From NCBI GenBank assembly GCA_037952775.1, contig JBANAY010000003.1, positions 12,834,001 to 12,898,000 of the forward strand: DNA of 64,000 nucleotides, given 5' to 3'. Position numbers and translations under genes: made by a program. Source of the DNA: Clonostachys chloroleuca (lineage: Eukaryota; Ascomycota; Sordariomycetes; Hypocreales; Bionectriaceae). The notes under the pieces are model-generated. The model had not been told where the DNA came from. It searched no databases and saw only the letters and a list, made by a program, of their open reading frames with translations. Of this stretch, positions 49,801-55,988 are shown piece after piece; positions within the stretch are counted from its first letter, which is position 1, and every line of letters starts with the position of its first letter.

Positions 49801-50442
49801 AAACATGCTCTCATGGTGTCGTGGAAGAATGCTCTTGGTACACAGGTTATCCCCAATATCGACGACACAACGACATTCTTCGACAAGGGAGGCGACCTTG
49901 TCGCTGCCAGTCAGCTCGTCGCTCACATGCAAAGACAAGGCCATGCACTGAGAATTGAGGAATTTTTCGAGAATCCCACATGGTGTTCCCTGTTAGCTTA
50001 TCTCGCTGGCAGAGCAGCTGGTATGAGAGGAGCTTTCTCCCCAGTGGAAACAACCCTGTCACCGCTGAGGGGTACCTTCTCCCCAATTAAACCATCCTTC
50101 CCTTCGATATCAGGAGCTATCTCCCCTGGAGCAGGATCCTTCCCTTCGATATCAGATGCTCTTTCACCAATGGGAATGACCGGGACCTTCCCCTCCATAT
50201 CCGGAACGCTTTCGCCTATAGGATTGGGGATAGGAGGCTTCCCTTCGATCTCATCTATCTCTGGGGCTCTCTCCCCTGTCGGTGGAGCATTCCCCACGAG
50301 ATCCGAGCCTCCCGCCTCAGCCTTTTCTCGACGACAAGGAACAGTCCCACCAATCACAATAAGCCTTCCGCCGCCAAGACTGGGATCTTTCTCCGTAGCA
50401 AAAGCTCCTACCCCTTCAAGAAAGCGGGTTCAACCGCCCTAG
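4896..50442 (+). CDS. Eleven-module nonribosomal peptide synthetase with six epimerization domains
   Basis: This multimodular enzyme activates, tethers, epimerizes and condenses amino acids on phosphopantetheine carriers in the cytosol. Seen: 11 A domains, each with the [FY]TSG[ST]TG-x-PKxx and [YF]KTGDL-type motifs, Asp235 and Lys517; 11 T domains with GGDS; 10 internal C domains; 6 E domains; then a terminal C domain, a T-like domain lacking its Ser, and a repeat tail. Introns at 28562-28613, 37907-37963, 45956-46011, 46724-46782, 46986-47052 and 47621-47686 keep the frame. Frame breaks lie at 9801-9806, 22561-22566, 24161-24164 and 32469-32474. The start is the first in-frame ATG after a stop at 4779. 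Coding length is about 15,060 residues, close to the 11-module cyclosporin synthetase but with E instead of methylation domains. There is no starter C, KS or thioesterase domain, so initiation is a bare A-T and release falls to the terminal C. Product unknown. Confidence 0.95.
5030..6930 (+). other. NRPS module 1: A-T (initiation)
   Basis: A1 spans about 5065-6620 (FTSGSTG near 5530; YKTGDL; GRKDAQVKIRGQRVELGD) and T1 about 6690-6905 (VGGDSIAAM near 6788). No C domain precedes it, so it loads residue 1 with a free amine. The nine variable pocket residues (235, 236, 239, 278, 299, 301, 322, 330, 331) read D-V-C-I-H-I-L-T-Y, a largely hydrophobic pocket. No E follows, so the residue should be L or achiral. 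The C-terminal A subdomain (ASGKTDRK) is of the type shared by the modules without E. Confidence 0.85.
6931..10190 (+). other. NRPS module 2: C-A-T
   Basis: The C domain (about 6940-8300) has YPCTPLQEGLLAL and an intact HHALYDGW, the form seen here after carriers without E (LCL type). A2 spans about 8330-9890 and T2 about 9950-10165 (IGGDSIAAM). Pocket residues read D-V-C-I-L-I-L-T-F, differing from module 1 at only two of nine positions, so residues 1 and 2 are probably alike and module 2 probably arose by duplication. The frame break at the C6 run (9801-9806) falls just before the A10 motif. Confidence 0.85.
9801..9806 (+). other. NRPS frame break 1 at a C6 run
   Basis: The A2 frame leaves the conserved protein text at this six-C run. 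The expected text (MVPSAYI, then ASGKTDRR) resumes in the frame that would follow if one base were missing. No splice sites could remove the intervening conserved residues. Confidence 0.9.
10191..14800 (+). other. NRPS module 3: C-A-T-E (D residue 3)
   Basis: The order is an LCL-type C (HHALYDGW near 10674), A3 (about 11590-13160), T3 (SNGGDSISAM near 13331) and E3 (about 13497-14760). E3 has HHLVVDLVSW (13892-13921), EAHGRE and NYHG, so it should be active. Pocket code is D-T-N-D-V-G-A-P-T, with Asp at 278. The A subdomain ends in AGKLNHK and the carrier reads NGGDS, both features shared by the E-containing modules. Confidence 0.85.
14801..18075 (+). other. NRPS module 4: C-A-T
   Basis: The C domain (about 14860-16185) has CSPMVDG and EMSHAITDG, the form found after every E domain here (DCL type). 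A4 spans about 16225-17790 and T4 about 17850-18060 (VGGDSIGAM). Pocket code is D-V-S-D-L-S-T-V-K, with a Lys at 331 that is unlike the other modules. There is no E, so residue 4 should be L. The SYGP motif seen in other modules is TYGPAECSV here, marking it as divergent. Confidence 0.85.
18076..22700 (+). other. NRPS module 5: C-A-T-E (D residue 5, repeated pocket code)
   Basis: The order is LCL-type C (HHALYDGW near 18567), A5 (about 19465-21050), T5 (ANGGDSIS near 21218) and E5 (about 21390-22690; HHLVVDLVSW, EGHGRE, NYHG). The pocket code D-V-A-E-I-G-S-P-T is identical in modules 8 and 9 and agrees at six of nine variable positions with the bacterial ornithine code as I remember it (D-V-G-E-I-G-S-I-D). 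Glu at 278 would suit a basic side chain. The frame break at the G6 run (22561-22566) lies late in E5, after all catalytic motifs. Confidence 0.85.
22561..22566 (+). other. NRPS frame break 2 at a G6 run
   Basis: The E5 frame ends at a stop at 22616-22618. The family text (FSFAWNKNIAYQ) continues in the frame expected if one base were missing from this six-G run, and then runs without a break into the module 6 C domain. Confidence 0.9.
22701..27350 (+). other. NRPS module 6: C-A-T-E (D residue 6)
   Basis: The order is DCL-type C (CSPMVDG, EMSHAITDG near 23194), A6 (about 24165-25710), T6 (ANGGDSIAAM near 25881) and E6 (about 26050-27340; HHLVIDLVSW, ESHGRE, NYHG). Pocket code is D-V-S-H-V-G-T-P-T, the only one with His at 278. 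The third frame break (24161-24164) lies in the short linker between the C domain and A6. Confidence 0.85.
24161..24164 (+). other. NRPS frame break 3 at a TA repeat
   Basis: The frame through EIWARNSEVPET ends at a stop at 24253-24255. The A6 text (CVHHLIQDVV) resumes in another frame. Every other linker in this protein has six residues between VP/LP and the following [VI][HD]. That spacing is met if one TA unit has been lost here; the alternative is one extra base. Confidence 0.8.
27351..32040 (+). other. NRPS module 7: C-A-T-E (D residue 7)
   Basis: The order is DCL-type C (interrupted by intron 28562-28613 after GEDPTE), A7 (about 28830-30395), T7 (SNGGDSISAM near 30562) and E7 (about 30735-32030; HHLVIDLVSW, EAHGRE, NYHG). 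Pocket code is D-I-A-D-I-D-S-P-H, the only pocket with Asp at both 278 and 301. The usual GRKD of motif A8 is ARKD here and LGGE near 299-302 is LDGE. These changes suggest an unusual, perhaps strongly polar or basic, substrate. Confidence 0.85.
32041..36700 (+). other. NRPS module 8: C-A-T-E (D residue 8, repeated pocket code)
   Basis: The order is DCL-type C (CAPLVDG, EMSHTICDG near 32525, with frame break 4 just upstream), A8 (about 33460-35010; motif A3 is FTSGTTG), T8 (ANGGDSISAM near 35184) and E8 (about 35355-36690). Pocket code D-V-A-E-I-G-S-P-T matches modules 5 and 9. E8 reads DHLVIDLVSW: the first His of the HHxxxD motif is Asp, while the second, catalytic His, the EGHGRE Glu and NYHG remain. 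Confidence 0.85.
32469..32474 (+). other. NRPS frame break 4 at a C6 run
   Basis: The frame through PPVQYTHIKPP ends at a stop at 32529-32531. The expected text (RLTLC, then EMSHTICDG) continues in the frame that follows if one base were missing from the C run. The break separates no domain boundary; it falls inside the C domain. Confidence 0.9.
36701..40035 (+). other. NRPS module 9: C-A-T (chimeric A domain, repeated pocket code)
   Basis: The order is DCL-type C (intron 37907-37963 after GEDPTE), A9 (about 38195-39750) and T9 (IGGDSIGAM near 39898). The A9 core is nearly the same as A5 and carries the same code D-V-A-E-I-G-S-P-T. After GRHGRLYKTGDLVQY (about 39325-39366) the domain switches to the text of modules 1, 2 and 4 (KIRGQRVELGDIE, DLIKPR, TATGKTDRR), followed by a carrier without NGGDS and no E. 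Residue 9 should be L. Confidence 0.85.
40036..44720 (+). other. NRPS module 10: C-A-T-E (D residue 10)
   Basis: The order is LCL-type C (HHALYDGW near 40525, matching the lack of E in module 9), A10 (about 41440-43015), T10 (ANGGDSISAM near 43207) and E10 (about 43385-44705; HHLVIDLVSW, EGHGRE, NYHG). Pocket code is D-I-S-S-T-A-S-P-Y. Two oddities: the A10 core motif reads NASRKLDRK with Arg in place of Gly before the catalytic Lys, and the W found after FDVx in modules 1-9 is Gln. Confidence 0.85.
44721..48310 (+). other. NRPS module 11: C-A-T (divergent, intron-rich)
   Basis: The order is DCL-type C (SHVITDG; (GAT)8 repeat at 45854-45877; intron 45956-46011), A11 (about 46230-48005) and T11 (LGGDSIMAM near 48175). 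A11 is cut by three introns (46724-46782, 46986-47052, 47621-47686), whereas no other A domain here has any. Its pocket code is D-V-G-S-S-A-N-I-Y and its core motifs (NNYGPAEASIY, SNKLDRK) differ clearly from the other ten. There is no E, so residue 11 should be L or achiral. Confidence 0.85.
45854..45877 (+). repeat. (GAT)8 microsatellite coding for poly-Asp
   Basis: Eight GAT codons in a row encode eight Asp in a loop of the module 11 C domain, between SFQK and GEDPNE. The same loop varies in length and is acidic in the other C domains. The repeat is likely to be length-variable between strains. Confidence 0.9.
48311..50000 (+). other. NRPS terminal C domain and degenerate T-like domain
   Basis: The last C domain (about 48345-49660) has RMSHAQYDGVS, the SHxxxDG form known from fungal terminal condensation domains that release products, often by ring closure. 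It is followed by a T-like domain (about 49780-50000) with FFDKGGDLVAAS, where the phosphopantetheine Ser is Leu, so it cannot be loaded. No thioesterase or reductase is present. Release by the terminal C is inferred from the family. Confidence 0.75.
50020..50442 (+). other. Pro/Ser-rich repeat tail of the NRPS
   Basis: The final 140 residues are low-complexity, with FPSIS followed by [LI]SP repeated about four times, plus FSP and TLSP variants, and a basic end (SRKRVQPP). The repeats are visible in the DNA as variants of ttcccttcgatatc. I know no function for such a tail; it may be a disordered linker or docking segment. The stop is TAG at 50440-50442. Confidence 0.8.
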
Positions 50443-51604
50443 TGACCGGATTTTCTCACCGGAAATGATAGGGCTGAATTCTTTTTCCCCTCTGAATTAA
50501 CGACCAATCAAGTCTTTTCCTTCTTCTTTCTTTTCCATTTTTCCCCTTTTTTTTTTTGCTCTCTAGAAACTTTGAGTTTGTTTTTCTATCTTGTTCGTAA
50601 ATGATAAAAAAAAGAAAAAAAAAGCGTGTTTTTTCTGTTTCTGTATTTGTATTTAGCTTTGTTACTTTTTTCATAGAATAAGAGACACTCCCAGTAAATT
50701 GCCGTGGCTATCTAATTTGGCCTTAATGCTGCGTTTCAGGTGTCAATCGTTGAGAAATTACCTGAATTGGACGGGAATGCCCTCTATTTATCGATGTGGT
50801 TTGAGAACTAATATATGTACAAGATAGCCAGAACATCGCTCTGAGCCAGGTACAACACGTACGATATTGGCTATAATGAGACATCGATCTCCATAAACGC
50901 AAATATCCACTTGTAATCCCATGAACCAGAATATTAATAAAAAAATGGATCGGAATTAATTATATAGAACTCCTTGTAGACCCATAGGCAAAACCTTTCG
51001 GTTCCCTCAACGCCGCTGAATCAGCTTACTCGGTTGTTGACAAATAGCTCAAAATGTGGCTTTAAATTGGTCCCATGAAACCTGAAATTATCAATTTGTC
51101 GGATTCGGAACATGGCCTTTCCGGGCCAAGCTTCACCGACATGGTACAAGAGCGTGTCATGGGAGCGAGCAAAAGTGATCTGTCCTCATCTCTCCTCAAG
51201 GGTTTTTTTTTCCTCAGAAATCTCTTTGCTCCGAACATGCTTTCACGCGTCTCGGTGACGATTGAGTGGAATCCAAATATCTATGCACAAATTTTGCTAC
51301 AGTCGGTGCAGTTCCAAATTCGAATGATGTTTACTCATCCTGAATGGATCCTAGGCTCGACGTGAAGGTACCATCGGCTGGGGCTTATAATAGAAACATT
51401 TCTATAAGCAGTCATTAGGATCAACAATATTTATGCCCTGTAAACCGTCGCACGACTTGTACCTATGCCCCCTAGTCCTCCACCAAGTAGGTATCCATGC
51501 GAGTAACGGGTGCCTGGTCAGCACCAAGAGACATAGCGCATCCTACATATGCCGGCGGTTTTAGACCCTTGCACTAGCTGACCCTTACAGACTGCTGAAA
51601 TTTT
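50443..51604. other. Intergenic region between NRPS and P450
   Basis: Directly after the stop codon come T-rich and A-rich runs (50525-50625), fitting a 3' untranslated region, and an aataaa at 50936-50941. No gene is supported; the longest open frame (51075-51365) shows no recognisable domain. Confidence 0.5.
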
Positions 51605-51628
51605 CAGGTTGCTAGCACTCGCAACCTG
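51605..51628. promoter_or_regulatory. 8-bp perfect inverted repeat upstream of the P450
   Basis: CAGGTTGC (51605-51612) and GCAACCTG (51621-51628) form a perfect inverted repeat around an 8-bp spacer, about 250 bp before the P450 start. The word cccttgcac flanks it on both sides (near 51567 and 51633). It could be a site for a dimeric regulator. Confidence 0.4.
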
Positions 51629-51650
51629 ATGGCCCTTGCACTTACCTATG

Positions 51651-51658
51651 TATAAAAA
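51651..51658 (+). promoter_or_regulatory. TATA box of the P450 gene
   Basis: TATAAAAA lies about 230 bp before the ATG at 51880 and is followed by the pyrimidine-rich stretch (ctcttttctctccc) common at fungal transcription starts. Confidence 0.55.
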
Positions 51659-51879
51659 CCGCTCTTTTCTCTCCCTTACTCGGGTTAGAAATCAAACTTT
51701 TGTTCAATATATTTTCTTGACCAATCTTAACAATTAAATTTTGCTTATCGCAGCATTCATCTAATGAGTGTTTAACTGTATATTGACATTATTGGTCCTG
51801 CTTTTTGGTTGTTGTTACAGCCAACAGTCTCCATCTCACTATTCACAAATATACGGATTCACGCGAGAAGTGAGAGTCA

Positions 51880-53481
51880 ATGGCTCTCTCCACAATCCTA
51901 GGCATATTACTTGCCGGATTTCTAACCCTCTCCGCGGGCCAGGTCATCTATGCCTTGCTCTTATCGCCATATAGGAATATCCCTGGGCCAAGGCTCTGCA
52001 AAATCACTCGTTATTGGACCATATACCAAGATTTGTGGCTGCGGCGCGTGAGCAAGATTGCCGAGTGGCACGAAGAGTATGGCGATGTTGTGCTTATTGC
52101 TCCAGGAGAGGTCTCCTTCTCCAGCGTGGCGCAGACAAAGGAGATTTACGGTTGTTCCGGGCGTCACCCCAAGAGTAGCTACTTCGACAACTTTCTCATG
52201 TACGGCCAACGCCCGATATTCTGTATTCGTAATGTTGCAGAGCATCGCCAGACATGCAAGCGGACGTTTGCCTTTTACCAACCCTCTTCAATCTATAAGC
52301 CGGCGACATTACAACCACTACGCACCAACGTCCGCAAAATTCTTGACCAGCTAAAAAGAGATACTCAGATCCAACCGACGGCTGATACCATGTTTTATTC
52401 TAACTTGTACTCGTTTGATAATATTACACGCCTGGCTTATGGTTCTGAGCTCTGTGCTCACACAATTGATGACGCATATTGTGAGGAGCGAGGGATCTTA
52501 AAGGGTTGGAAGGAAGTTGAGGTCTGGAACAATCTGATATACATCTCCCCCACGGTTCACAGAATCCTTCGGACTGCCTTAGGCTGGATGAAAAATGATC
52601 CAGCTTTCCTATCAGCTGAGGAGAGGTTGACTGATTGGAATATGGAGAAGATTATGTCCAGCAAACAGAACCCTAGCAAAGTTGTTGCCGGCTCTCTCCT
52701 GCACCAACTGAGCAACGCTAAGACGCCAGATGGAGAGCCGTTGCCTACATCATGGATTGCTGCCGAAATGCTCGATAACATTTATGCTGCACAGACAACG
52801 GTAGCTCTCGCTCTAGTCTTTGCCCTCTGGGACCTGGCCCGCAATCCAGAGTGGCAGAGTCAGGTCCGAGCAGAGCTTCTTGCGCTGCCCACTGACGACG
52901 ATGGCTTGCCCAACTTTGATGGCATTATGGCCGCACCAACCTTGGATGCCTGCTATCGAGAATCCAGCCGGCTTCATCCGCTATCAAGTGGCAAGGCAGA
53001 GAGGGTGGTACCCACCACAAAGGCATATAACGGGGTCGTGCTTCCAGCCGGGGTGAGTGGCACCTTTCCATTTACGCGTGTATCAGTGTGTATGGCTAAC
53101 CATGGATAAATTCAGACCCTCGCATCAACGTCCACTTTGGCAATCCATCATAGACCAGAAGTATTCACAGATCCTCATGTGTACAGACCCGACCGTTGGC
53201 TTGAGGCTGACGAGGCAACCCTCCAAGCCATGGAGTCATGCTATATGCCTTTCGGCTACGGAGCACGCCTGTGCCTGGGCAAAGCCTTCGCTGTGGCTGA
53301 GATTAAACTTCTTCTTGCTGGCATAATTGTCGAGTTCAGCGTGCGGAGAGATCCATTATCGACCACGACGACGGAGTGGAGCATGCAGCAGCTTGGAACG
53401 CAAAACGGCATGCCACGGGGCCGGATGTGTGAGCTGATCTTTGACCAGCTGACAGACCCGGTAAAAGGTGTGCCTTCTTAA
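51880..53481 (+). CDS. Cytochrome P450 monooxygenase
   Basis: This heme-thiolate monooxygenase of 512 residues, in two exons, is probably anchored in the ER membrane. Seen: an N-terminal hydrophobic anchor followed by the proline hinge (YRNIPGPRL); the K-helix ExxR (CYRESSR); the RPDRW segment; and the heme-binding motif FGYGARLCLGKAFA with its Cys ligand. A 63-bp phase-0 intron (53053-53115) falls after VVLPAG. The I-helix reads AAQTT where the usual form is [AG]GxxT. The ATG has good context (gtcaATGGC) and lies 1.4 kb after the synthetase on the same strand, so oxidative tailoring of the peptide is a reasonable inference. The subfamily cannot be named from sequence alone. Confidence 0.92.
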
Positions 53482-54456
53482 GTTAGTTTTCGGCAATGTT
53501 TAGCCAAGAGGATGAATCACCTAAAAGTTATGCTATTTCTTTCACAGAGCTCTGGGTGTGATGAGCAGTCGAGCTGTCAACGCATTAGATGGTATTATTT
53601 AGTAGTTGATGTATGGATACAGAAAAGACCTCTAATTATTCTGCTTCTACTCTGCTCGTAAGCCTATCCTGCCGCAAGGGTCCACTACAATTCCGAACGA
53701 GATTGCATCCCCCCTGCTTCCTCTCTTCCTCTTCGTGCGGGGCAACGGGAAGCAGTGCTGTAGAGAAATAATACGATCATAAAAGTATACGCATTCAGGG
53801 GGGCAGCTTTTTGGATTTTCTTGAGACAACATCGTAGCTGTACACTCTGGTGATTGGGCATGGCTTAACCACGTGCGCCAAAGAGAGACTGGTGTGCGAG
53901 GCCGGCCTCTGTGAAAATTTTCGGTGTAGCAGTATTGCTCTAGCCCCTTGCAAAGATGCCTCCCGACTTTTGCCTACCTAAGGAACGAACGCTGTAGGGG
54001 TCGGCTAGCTACGGTGCGAGATATCCCACGACCAGGGGGTGGCACAAAACACCAAGGCGATATGCACACATTCCCTTCAGTACCCACCTGTGTTCCGTTT
54101 TGCCAATTGAGTCTATTGTTAGCCGTATCCTTGAATATCGCAGGGTGCACTGAGCATGACCAAATTAGCCCTGTGGCGGCTGATGTCGCTGGGTTTTAGT
54201 GCACGGTAGCTCGATGACGGCTAAAAGATCCCCAAATAGCTCTGTAATTACTAGGGGAACCACCGCGCGGCGTGCCGGGTGTTACGGAATAAGTGGCCCA
54301 CCATGACGTCCAGGCTATATCACAATTCCGACTGATCCCACCTGAAGCTGCATTTGAGTTTTGCCCTTTGGCACCTGTGTCTTATTGAGCTGCAATCGGG
54401 TCTACTCGGGCCTTAACATAGCATCCATGCCGAACATCCTACTCCAGACGTGGATT
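53482..54456. other. Gene-free stretch downstream of the P450
   Basis: Only short open frames without recognisable domains are present on either strand, and I could not join any of them by splice sites into a known protein. Confidence 0.4.
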
Positions 54457-54497
54457 ATGGCGCCATACTACTCCATGGACGTGGATCATGGCGCCAT
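54457..54497. repeat. Duplicated palindrome ATGGCGCCAT
   Basis: The perfect 10-bp palindrome atggcgccat occurs at 54457-54466 and 54488-54497. Each copy ends a longer imperfect direct repeat (ctactcca..gacgtggat..atggcgccat), with the two copies about 31 bp apart. It may be a duplicated regulator site or a relic of a small element. Confidence 0.55.
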
Positions 54498-55175
54498 GAG
54501 AACTAGGTATGAGTAAGAATACTTCGTCACACATGACCCTCTGAATCAGCCACCCATTCTTCAATCACTCCAATCAGTGCCTAGTGACTTACCCGCTCCA
54601 TGGGGAAAGAGGGGCCACTACGGAATTTATCTTCTCGTGCAGCGCGAAAACGCCAGTGGATCCTGTTAAAGTTGGGTCTCTGAATCAATCTGAAGGAAAA
54701 AGGGAAAGGGAAAACGCTCTTTGCGCTCAGACCCTGGCCTGCCTGACTAGACATGGCGCGGTTGATGGATCTGAGCGCGTGCCCTTGCAGCCTGTAGGTA
54801 TTCTAGCTCAGCTGCAGTACAGTGCTTACTAGGCCCTAAAAGTCAGAGGGCTTGACTGGTGAAGGCCCTGATGTCTGGGGGGCTTGACCAATGGTGGTCA
54901 GTGGTGTTGGTAGAGTTAAGTGTTAATAGCGGAGGCGCCCTAAAATTTTGGGGGCTCCACGCTGGAAGCCCCGCTAAAGTACACATGAATTGGCTGCTTC
55001 CATCTCATCCTTCCAGGCATTTATCAATACTATAGCCTCACTCAAGCACGCATTTTTAGCTCGCGAATTCCTCACTATTATTCTCGTATCCGAAACCCTA
55101 GACTCGTAACTTTGGGATCTAGTTCAGTCTCTTTAACACCAGTCCAGTACATCTGAGAATATGGGAAGCATATGA
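54498..55175. other. Gene-free stretch before the reductase fragment
   Basis: No gene is supported. Words such as gggcttgac(c/t) recur near 54848 and 54889, and a ccctaaaattttggggg hairpin-like segment lies near 54939, but no clear element borders can be drawn. Confidence 0.35.
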
Positions 55176-55684
55176 AATTACAAGAGAGATAATTTCGAGA
55201 CGCGTTTCGAGGAGGCAACGGCGGACTTGATCGACGTCTTCTTTGATAATGTCAGCGCGCCCATTCTGGACTTGGCGTTGAAGCGTGCGAAGCCGCATGA
55301 GCGATTCGCCATGTGTAGCGCAGTGAGCCAGCATAACAGAGGGGACGAGCCGTTCGGTCCCAAGAACTACCTGATGATCACTAGGATGCGCATGAATGTA
55401 CGTGGCTTCATTATATTCGACTACGCGGACCGGTTTCAAGAGGCACGGCAGAAGCTCATCAAATGGTTGAGCAGCGGCCAGATCAAAAACAAAGAGACCA
55501 CACTGAATGACGGATTGCAGCAAGCTGAACATGGGCTGGTTGGGCTGCACAATGGCATCAATACTGGTAAGTTCTTTTGCGACCCATCTTCTGCATCTCC
55601 ACGCTCTATCGCTCTTCTCACCATTTTGCTGATGTTATTCTAGGCAAGTTATTCGTTGAGGTAGCCAAAGCGGATGCGTATTGA
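55176..55684 (+). pseudogene. C-terminal fragment of a medium-chain NADP-dependent reductase
   Basis: The text from about 55176 (NYKRDNFETRFEEATADL) through IDVFFDNVSAPILDLAL, MCSAVSQHN, MNVRGFIIFDYADRF and INTGGKLFVEV matches the C-terminal half of the prostaglandin/leukotriene B4 reductase branch of the MDR superfamily. A 77-bp intron (55567-55643, phase 1) joins the last exon, which ends at TGA 55682-55684. The N-terminal half, including the start of the Rossmann fold, is absent: a stop (TGA at 55173) directly precedes the homologous text. It is a truncated, presumably dead gene. Confidence 0.75.
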
Positions 55685-55988
55685 GTTGCTCCAGTCCGTG
55701 ACATTAGTTGCGATGTATGCATATAAATAGTAAAGCTATCTGTCCTCGTAATCAATGCTGAGCCCGTCCCTTTGTAAGCCCCCAGTCCCAAGGCTCAGAA
55801 CTTTGCCTCCAACTCTTATCACAGTCAATTTCCCCGGCTTTCTGACGGAAACTAAACTATGTCACGATGTACACTTGGCACGGATTTCGAGGACACAATT
55901 AAACAGGAATCTTGCGTATCTTGCCTGTGGTTACCTTTTGCATTTGCGCAAGGTCTCAATAGTCCATCACATCCGCTCTGTCTTGAGC
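55685..55988. other. Short gene-free interval between two convergent relics
   Basis: No recognisable reading frame, RNA gene or repeat is seen between the end of the reductase fragment (plus strand) and the end of the FAD oxidoreductase relic (minus strand). Confidence 0.4.

Noticed and set aside
54584..54832. Short plus-strand open frame in the P450-reductase interval
   Set aside because: No similarity to a known family that I can see and no typical coding pattern.
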